A stretch of 32,199 bases of DNA. Source: CAZCVI01 sp964502145 (GTDB lineage: Bacteria > Acidobacteriota > Aminicenantia > UBA2199). The DNA lies in the NCBI GenBank assembly GCA_964502145.1, contig CAZCVI010000082.1:1-32199 (forward strand). The letters run 5' to 3'. The position numbers and the translations under genes are program-made. Each line of letters starts with the position of its first letter. The stretch's first letter is position 1. The notes beneath the pieces are model-generated. The model worked only from the letters and a program-made list of their open reading frames with translations, ran no database searches and was not told the DNA's origin. Below, in pieces: positions 24,470-29,223 of this stretch.

Positions 24470-24498
24470 ATATTAATCCAAAGTTCAACACATGTCAA
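24470..24498 (-). promoter_or_regulatory. Near-consensus sigma-70 promoter
   Basis: On the minus strand TTGACA (24498-24493) and TAATAT (24475-24470) are 17 bp apart. It is one of the two best promoter matches in the window and would drive the small ORF and the AlbA_2 gene. Confidence 0.7.
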
Positions 24499-24550
24499 GG
24501 AGAAAAAGAGTGGCCCAGCAATGACACTAAGGAGCACGCATAAACGGGGG

Positions 24551-24674
24551 AAAAAGAAGACACAGATTACACAGATTTAAATGATTGACACAGATTAAAA
24601 AATGAGACTTTTTAAAAAAACCTTTTTAATCTGTGTCAATCATTTAAATCTGTGTAATCTGTGGTCTTCTTTTT
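24551..24674. repeat. Long 9-bp phased hairpin E4 (CAGATTACA type)
   Basis: A left arm of about 50 nt (24551-24601) containing CACAGATTACACAGATTT is complementary to the right arm (24623-24674) apart from a one-base indel. The arms include 9-bp units. It begins 41 bp beyond the Roco 1 stop and could end or protect that mRNA. CACAGATTACACAGATT-type sequences recur between genes in many unrelated bacterial genomes. Confidence 0.75.
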
Positions 24675-24714
24675 CTTTCATCTATTACCAATGCCCTTAA
24701 CGGTCACGTCCCGC

Positions 24715-27243
24715 TTAACGTATTATTTCCCGGAACATGTCCACAAAAAGATGATACAACACCGTCTCTCTGCCATCCCGATCATGCCGCGTGCGGGCCA
24801 CACGGATACCGGCATAGGGAGTTGTTTCATCTTGGGGAATATCTGTATCCAACCGTTTATATTTATACTTTATTTGCGGTAAATACCCCAGGTACTGGTT
24901 CCATAACCCTATAAAATTGGGAGATTCCGCATACACCAGCATAAAATTGTGCGGCAGTCCATTGATATCATACTTGAAAATTTTCTGCACATGGCAGTCT
25001 ATGGCATTCCTGTTAAAATGGTTAAGGCGCAACGCTTCCAAGATCGCTTCCGGTTCTCCTTTCTGGTTTAAAATCATAATATCCAGGCGTCCGGCTGATT
25101 TTCCCGAGGGCGTATAACCCGAACGGGTCTGGTCCTTGGCGACATAACCCGATCCGGGTAACAACATCGTGATAATACTATTTCTGCTGTCTTCATCCTC
25201 GCGAATAGCCGCCCCATTGGCTTGCAATTGCGAAAGCACACGGATCACGTTGTCTACCAGTAACCCTTTGATTGCAGGCGGTTCGAAACCTTCCAGCAAC
25301 GCGGGGATGGATACCGTCTCGAAACTATTATGGCAACTGGTGGTGGGAATGTGTTTGTCGCGGGCGTATTTGAGCTTGTCGTATTGATAAAAATAGGGGG
25401 CGGCGGATTGGACGCAACCGCTGCAAAAACACGGGATCATCTCATGATAGTGGTTGTTTTTTTCCATATTTAAGGAGGTATGGATAAAATCGAAATGGTG
25501 GCGCATAATCGCCAGTAGTTCCTTTTTTTGGTTGCCTGTTATCGTGATGGTCACGCGGCGGTTTAACGGTTCGCCCATAATCAGAGCCTTGGACTCTTCA
25601 AATTTTAAAATCACGCCGTTTTTCCAGAAGTGGTTTTCGTCGATTAAATAGAAGAACCGGGCCATAAAGCGACTGACAATGCCTTCGGGCATAAAATCAT
25701 AATGGTAGTGAAACCGCAGCGTGCCGGTAGACTGGAATGGCGCAAGGTCCAGCGTATCATCTGCCGGTGGCAGGAGTTCAGGCACAAAATAAAGAGGGGT
25801 ATCGGCAAAATTAAAACAGAGTTCGAATTTTTCCATCAAGCGCACCAATTCCCCGTGCTTCTCTTCTGGGTATTTCGCTTCCGGCCAGTACCGTTTCAAG
25901 TTTTCCCTGCTGAAATTCCCCCGATTTTCCTGGATGTCACGGGCATAAATAAGAATATACACCGCTTCCGTGGCCCATTCGGGATTGAGGATAACCGTAT
26001 GTTCCAGTTGCGGGTCATTGCCATAGTGGATGATGACCCCCAGGTCGTGGAGGTAATCACTGAGAAATAGGGCCCGCTCTGGGTTTAAATCATATTCATG
26101 GCAGATGGAAAAATACTCGCTCTGGGTGATGTAATTCTTGACCTGCTTCTCTTTATCCAGGCGGTCGCGGATTTTTACCCACACCAGCGGCAGTTTATCT
26201 TGGAGGTGGGGCATGTCTGCTAAATTGCGGCGGATTTCTTCGGTTAATTCATGGATACCCGTGCCCTTTAAGCAGCTTATTTTGGTGTAGTTTTGAATGT
26301 TGGGGAATTTGTTTTTAAAGCCTTTTTCATCGATGAATTTGGTGCGTTTGTCCGCTTTGTTCATGACCATAATGACCGGGCTTTGGTCGCTCAGGAGTTT
26401 AAGGATATTGAGCCAGTAATCAAAGCTGCGGGTCTCTTCTTCGCGGCGGGCTTCCCAGACAAAAAGGTAGAGGGAACGTTTGGTCAGGAAAAATTGGTGG
26501 GTGGCGTGATAGATATCTTGGCCGCCAAAGTCCCAGAAGTGGAGGGTTACCGGATGAATGGAATTTTTCGTTTCTTTTTCCTTAAAAGGAACATCCAGTT
26601 TCCAGGGTTCGATATGGATGCCGCGAGTGGATTCTTCTTTTCTTATTTCTACTTGGAAATTATTATCCATCAATTTTTTCATGAGGGTAGTTTTGCCTAC
26701 ATCACCGTTGCCCACGATGAGGAGTTTGCATTGCAGGAGGCGGACTGAGTCTGTTAGTTCTTTGAAATAATTGAGAACGGCTTCGGTGCCTTGATTGGCT
26801 ACTTCGATGGGGGGTATTTCAAGCGGGTTATCGTTCAAATACAAAATATTTAAAGCGGTTAACCCCTGGAGGGGCGAGACATCGGTCAGTTGGTTGGAGC
26901 GTAAATCCAAAACAGTTAAAGCGGTTAACCCCTGGAGGGGCGAGACATCGGTCAGTTGGTTGGAGTTTAAATACAAATGTCTTAAAGCGGTTAACCCCTG
27001 GAGGGGCGAGACATCGGTCAGTTGGTTGGAGTTTAAAAACAAATAAGTTAAAGCGGTTAACCCCTGGAGGGGTGAGACATCGGAAATATTATTTCCATTT
27101 AAATCTAAACCGATTACAAAACCCTTGCCATCCACAGCATAGCCATTTTTCCCGTAACCCAAGATATCCCCAAAAAACTTCTGCTTTAACTTCTTCCCGA
27201 TTGTTTTTTCCAATTCCTTGATGATTTTCAGATCGTTTGCCAT
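24715..27243 (-). CDS. LRR-Roc-COR (Roco) protein with Cys cluster and PD-(D/E)XK-like C-terminus, copy 1
   Basis: 842 residues from ATG 27243, chosen because GGAGG lies 9 nt upstream and the paralogue has the same start. LRRs of 22 residues occupy 43-145 (NQLTDVSPLQGLTALxxLxL). The Roc GTPase has Walker A GNGDVGKT (178-185), DFGGQ (238-242) and NKAD (295-298). The COR region follows (about 370-600; VILNPEWATEAVYILI). A C-x-C-x2-C motif (605-610) may bind metal. The end has EDEDSRN, SGKSAGRLDIMI (D721) and AILEAL (E736), resembling a PD-(D/E)XK core, but the usual Lys of ExK is Leu. Roco proteins act as nucleotide-switched dimers; a nuclease output would suit a self-killing or defence role. 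That role is inference. Confidence 0.85.
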   Translation of the reverse strand: MANDLKIIKELEKTIGKKLKQKFFGDILGYGKNGYAVDGKGFVIGLDLNGNNISDVSPLQGLTALTYLFLNSNQLTDVSPLQGLTALRHLYLNSNQLTDVSPLQGLTALTVLDLRSNQLTDVSPLQGLTALNILYLNDNPLEIPPIEVANQGTEAVLNYFKELTDSVRLLQCKLLIVGNGDVGKTTLMKKLMDNNFQVEIRKEESTRGIHIEPWKLDVPFKEKETKNSIHPVTLHFWDFGGQDIYHATHQFFLTKRSLYLFVWEARREEETRSFDYWLNILKLLSDQSPVIMVMNKADKRTKFIDEKGFKNKFPNIQNYTKISCLKGTGIHELTEEIRRNLADMPHLQDKLPLVWVKIRDRLDKEKQVKNYITQSEYFSICHEYDLNPERALFLSDYLHDLGVIIHYGNDPQLEHTVILNPEWATEAVYILIYARDIQENRGNFSRENLKRYWPEAKYPEEKHGELVRLMEKFELCFNFADTPLYFVPELLPPADDTLDLAPFQSTGTLRFHYHYDFMPEGIVSRFMARFFYLIDENHFWKNGVILKFEESKALIMGEPLNRRVTITITGNQKKELLAIMRHHFDFIHTSLNMEKNNHYHEMIPCFCSGCVQSAAPYFYQYDKLKYARDKHIPTTSCHNSFETVSIPALLEGFEPPAIKGLLVDNVIRVLSQLQANGAAIREDEDSRNSIITMLLPGSGYVAKDQTRSGYTPSGKSAGRLDIMILNQKGEPEAILEALRLNHFNRNAIDCHVQKIFKYDINGLPHNFMLVYAESPNFIGLWNQYLGYLPQIKYKYKRLDTDIPQDETTPYAGIRVARTRHDRDGRETVLYHLFVDMFREIIR
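26852..27115. repeat. 66-bp tandem array encoding the LRRs of Roco 1
   Basis: Four units start at 26852, 26918, 26984 and 27050, each opening AAAGCGGTTAACCCC. They are nearly identical in DNA and match units of Roco 2 more closely than the flanking codons of the two genes match each other. Confidence 0.9.
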
Positions 27244-27318
27244 GGGTTCAGCCCTCCAGGTGCTGCGAAAATAGTAATATACCACATTAAGCAAAAAAAT
27301 AAAAGAGGACCGTGATGC
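27241..27318. repeat. 78-bp upstream segment identical to 32068-32145
   Basis: The start codon, GGAGG site and extended -10 (TGGTATATT, 27284-27276 on the minus strand) of Roco 1 lie in a segment identical to that of Roco 2. The two genes therefore probably share one promoter type and regulation. Identity stops at 27318. Confidence 0.9.
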
Positions 27319-27609
27319 GTGGGATTAAGGGATTACCGGGATAAAGAAAAAAGACTACCCCACGAATTTCAGCAATGAGCAGGCGCATTAAAAGAAGTCC
27401 ACAGATTACGCAGATTAAAATGATTGACACTGATTAAAAAAGAAAAAAGACTCCCACGAATCGACACGAATGAAAGAGGAACATAAAAAAGGCCAAACGG
27501 AACGATCATCTGAACAAAACGAAACCAGAATCCTGGGAACGCCGGTCTCCCAACCGCAAACGGTGCATATGCACTGCCAAAAAAAATAGGGCCAAACAAA
27601 ATAGACGCT
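27244..27609. other. Non-coding stretch with promoter and scattered repeats
   Basis: Beyond the Roco 1 promoter there is no gene. The DNA holds CACGAATTTCAGCAATGAGC (27361-27380), partly repeated at 28320, and the 79-bp segment 27383-27461 that recurs at 29039. Confidence 0.55.
27383..27461. repeat. About 80-bp direct repeat, left copy
   Basis: It runs from GCGCATTAAAAGAAGTCCAC to the CACGAAT motif and matches 29039-29119 with a few differences. It contains CACAGATTACGCAGATT, a 9-bp phased unit pair. The two copies bracket the PIN and HicAB toxin-antitoxin genes. Confidence 0.8.
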
Positions 27610-28038
27610 TTATGACTGAATTTCTTGGAGTATTTCCTCAAGCAACAAAACATTAAAAAAATGCTTTTCTCTCAATCCCTTGATGAGCTTTTTGTCATTC
27701 GTAATAAGAGGGATATCCAACTCTATTGCCAACGCCACGTAAGGAGCGTCTTTTTCGTCAATGTCTCTGCATAACTCCAATGCTCTTTGCTTGGACTCTT
27801 TCTCCATTAACATGGAGGGTAATATGGTTATGCCTCTAAAGAACTTTATTATAAATGAATTCAACTCCTTTTTTTATAATTTTGTTTTTTTGAGAATACG
27901 TTCCTCGTATTTTTCAATTTCTTTTAAGACAAAATCAGGGGCGTAGAGGTCGAAGTTTTTCAATAACTCCAGATAGAAAAAACGAGAGCTGATTATGGCG
28001 CCAAAAATAATGTTGGCATCAATCACATATTTATTCAA
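27610..28038 (-). pseudogene. PIN-domain toxin (VapC-like) with an in-frame stop
   Basis: Read from TTG 28038 the product is NKYVIDANIIFGAIIS, then FYLELLKNFDLYAPDFVLKE, then a TAA at codon 55 (27876-27874), then KKELNSFIIKFFRGITILPS and CRDIDEKDAPYVALAIELDIPLITNDKKL. The acidic residues of a PIN ribonuclease are present: D in VIDAN, E in LKEIE, D in EKDAP and D in ITNDKK. The frame is unchanged across the stop, which points to a nonsense mutation rather than an indel. The TTG overlaps the antitoxin stop (TTGA), as in a normal operon. As read, no full toxin is made unless the stop is suppressed. Confidence 0.75.
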
Positions 28039-28256
28039 TGAATAAAATCCTCTTTATATTCATTCCATGCCTTCTGACGGATGGTTTCCAATTCCTTTTC
28101 ATAATCCATATGGGACTCCTTGATCTGTTGGGCAATCTTATCCATGGTATGTCGGAAACTAAGAAATTCGAGCTGTTTTTCAAGCAACTCCTTTATATAC
28201 AATTCACCATACTCACGCACCAGATCGTCTTTTAACTTAAAGATTATTTCAGTCAT
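28035..28256 (-). CDS. Putative antitoxin of the PIN-domain gene
   Basis: A 73-residue acidic/basic helical protein (MTEIIFKLKDDLVREYGELY then a predicted long helix to the end). Such small strand-helix proteins directly before a PIN gene are typically antitoxins; no named family is certain. ATG 28256 is chosen because GAGGA lies 4-5 nt upstream and the in-frame codons further up run into the promoter. A mini-ORF (ATG 28267, MRTT) ends on an ATGA overlap with this start. The gene is intact although its partner is broken. Confidence 0.65.
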   Translation of the reverse strand: MTEIIFKLKDDLVREYGELYIKELLEKQLEFLSFRHTMDKIAQQIKESHMDYEKELETIRQKAWNEYKEDFIH

Positions 28257-28272
28257 GTTGTCCTCATTGAAT

Positions 28273-28301
28273 ATAGTACGTTTTTTTAAGGGAATTGTCA
28301 A
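28273..28301 (-). promoter_or_regulatory. Promoter of the antitoxin/PIN operon
   Basis: On the minus strand TTGACA (28301-28296) and TACTAT (28278-28273) are 17 bp apart. The -10 ends 5 nt before the ATG of a four-codon mini-ORF at 28267. Confidence 0.65.
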
Positions 28302-28453
28302 CCGCTAAAAAATCTTCCCCACGAATTACAGCAATGAGCACGAACGAAAGAGACACATAAAGAGGACAGGCAAACTTTACAATTGTTCCGATATCCACTC
28401 CTTTTTTTATGGCGATGTCTTCGACAAATTTTTGAATATCGGGTTCCAATTAC

Positions 28454-28482
28454 TTGAATTTATCTTCTTTTTTTTATACAAT
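28454..28482 (+). promoter_or_regulatory. Promoter of the hicAB operon
   Basis: TTGAAT (28454-28459) and TACAAT (28477-28482) are 17 bp apart. The -10 ends exactly 6 nt before the ATG of a 15-codon ORF at 28489. Confidence 0.55.
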
Positions 28483-28488
28483 AGTACC

Positions 28489-28536
28489 ATGAACGATTAT
28501 ATAAAATCTGCTTACCCAACCCGAGGGACATCATGA
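28489..28536 (+). CDS. 15-codon leader ORF ahead of hicA
   Basis: It encodes MNDYIKSAYPTRGTS and its TGA (28534-28536) overlaps the hicA ATG (28533) as ATGA. The predicted transcription start coincides with its own ATG. It may couple hicA translation to a leaderless initiation. No similarity is recognised, and so short an ORF could be chance, though the spacing and overlap are striking. GAGGG before hicA could also work alone. Confidence 0.35.
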   Translation: MNDYIKSAYPTRGTS

Positions 28537-28787
28537 AACCGCAGAAACTTTTAATAAAGATTCTTTCAGGTTCTAAGAATATAAGATTCACAGACTTTGT
28601 CCATTTAATAGAAGAATTCGGATTTCATCACTCCCGCACCAAGGGAAGCCACCACATATTCGTTCATCCAGATGTCGATGAATTGGTAAACATCCAGGAT
28701 GTAAACGGCGAGGCTAAGCCTTATCAAATAAAACAATTTTTGGAGTTGGTCGAAGAATATGGCTTAAGAATGGAGGTTTTGCAATGA
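28533..28787 (+). CDS. hicA: HicA-type mRNA interferase toxin
   Basis: An 84-residue protein of the HicA/YcfA family, dsRBD-like fold. The catalytic histidine lies in RTKGSHHIFVHP (about residues 35-46), after the usual FxxLIxxxGF segment (FTDFVHLIEEFGF). HicA cleaves mRNA and is held by HicB. GAGGG precedes ATG 28533. Its stop overlaps the hicB start by ATGA. Confidence 0.85.
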   Translation: MKPQKLLIKILSGSKNIRFTDFVHLIEEFGFHHSRTKGSHHIFVHPDVDELVNIQDVNGEAKPYQIKQFLELVEEYGLRMEVLQ

Positions 28788-29008
28788 AAGATTATCATAT
28801 AAATATTTTCTACAGCGAAGAGGATGGGGGATATATTGCAGATATTCCTGATTTAAAACATTGCTCTGCTTTTGGCACTACACGCCAAGAAGCATTGGCA
28901 GAAGTGGAAATAGCCAAAGAGCTCTGGCTGGAAACGGCCAAGCAAGAAGGAAAAACCCTTCCTTTGCCAAGATATAAACCGATCATGTACCAATTGTCCA
29001 TGCAATAA
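28784..29008 (+). CDS. hicB: HicB-type antitoxin, short form
   Basis: A 74-residue protein with the HicB partial RNase H-like fold: HINIFYSEEDGGYIADIPDLKHCSAFGTTRQEAL then the helix EIAKELWLETAKQEG. The C-terminal DNA-binding domain of longer HicB proteins is absent, so autoregulation would need another factor. It is coupled to hicA through a 4-nt overlap. Confidence 0.85.
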   Translation: MKDYHINIFYSEEDGGYIADIPDLKHCSAFGTTRQEALAEVEIAKELWLETAKQEGKTLPLPRYKPIMYQLSMQ

Positions 29009-29038
29009 TAATCGTCCCGGTCGATATTACTGGGGGAC

Positions 29039-29119
29039 GCGCATTAAAAGAAATCCACAGATTACGCAGATTAAAATGATTGACACGGATTAAAAAAGAA
29101 AAAAGACTTCCCCACGAAT
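29039..29119. repeat. About 80-bp direct repeat, right copy
   Basis: It matches 27383-27461 and runs straight into the hairpin at 29111-29208. Together the copies flank 1.6 kb holding the PIN/antitoxin and HicAB genes. Confidence 0.8.
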
Positions 29120-29208
29120 TACACGAATTTTCACGAATGGTGATGAGTTAAAAAAAGAAAAAAAATCTTTTTTCGCGAGAATTCGTGTTAATTCGTGTAA
29201 TCCGTGGG
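29111..29208. repeat. 9-bp phased hairpin E7 (CGAATTACA type)
   Basis: Arms 29111-29138 and 29181-29208 (about 28 nt each) are complementary with few mismatches. The units CACGAATTA and CACGAATTT show the 9-bp phase. It lies 15 bp beyond the Roco 2 stop, between convergent hicB and Roco 2, and could serve both as terminator. Confidence 0.75.
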
Positions 29209-29223
29209 CAAAAAATCTTTTTC

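Noticed and set aside
27610..28038. Stop-codon recoding in the PIN gene
   Set aside because: TAA is used as the normal stop of other genes here (for example hcp, fliK), and no recoding signal was seen.
28264..28449. 61-codon minus-strand ORF (MEPDIQKFVEDIAIKKGVDI)
   Set aside because: No recognisable domain; it covers the antitoxin promoter, where its end would clash with TTGACA-TACTAT. A gene relic cannot be excluded.
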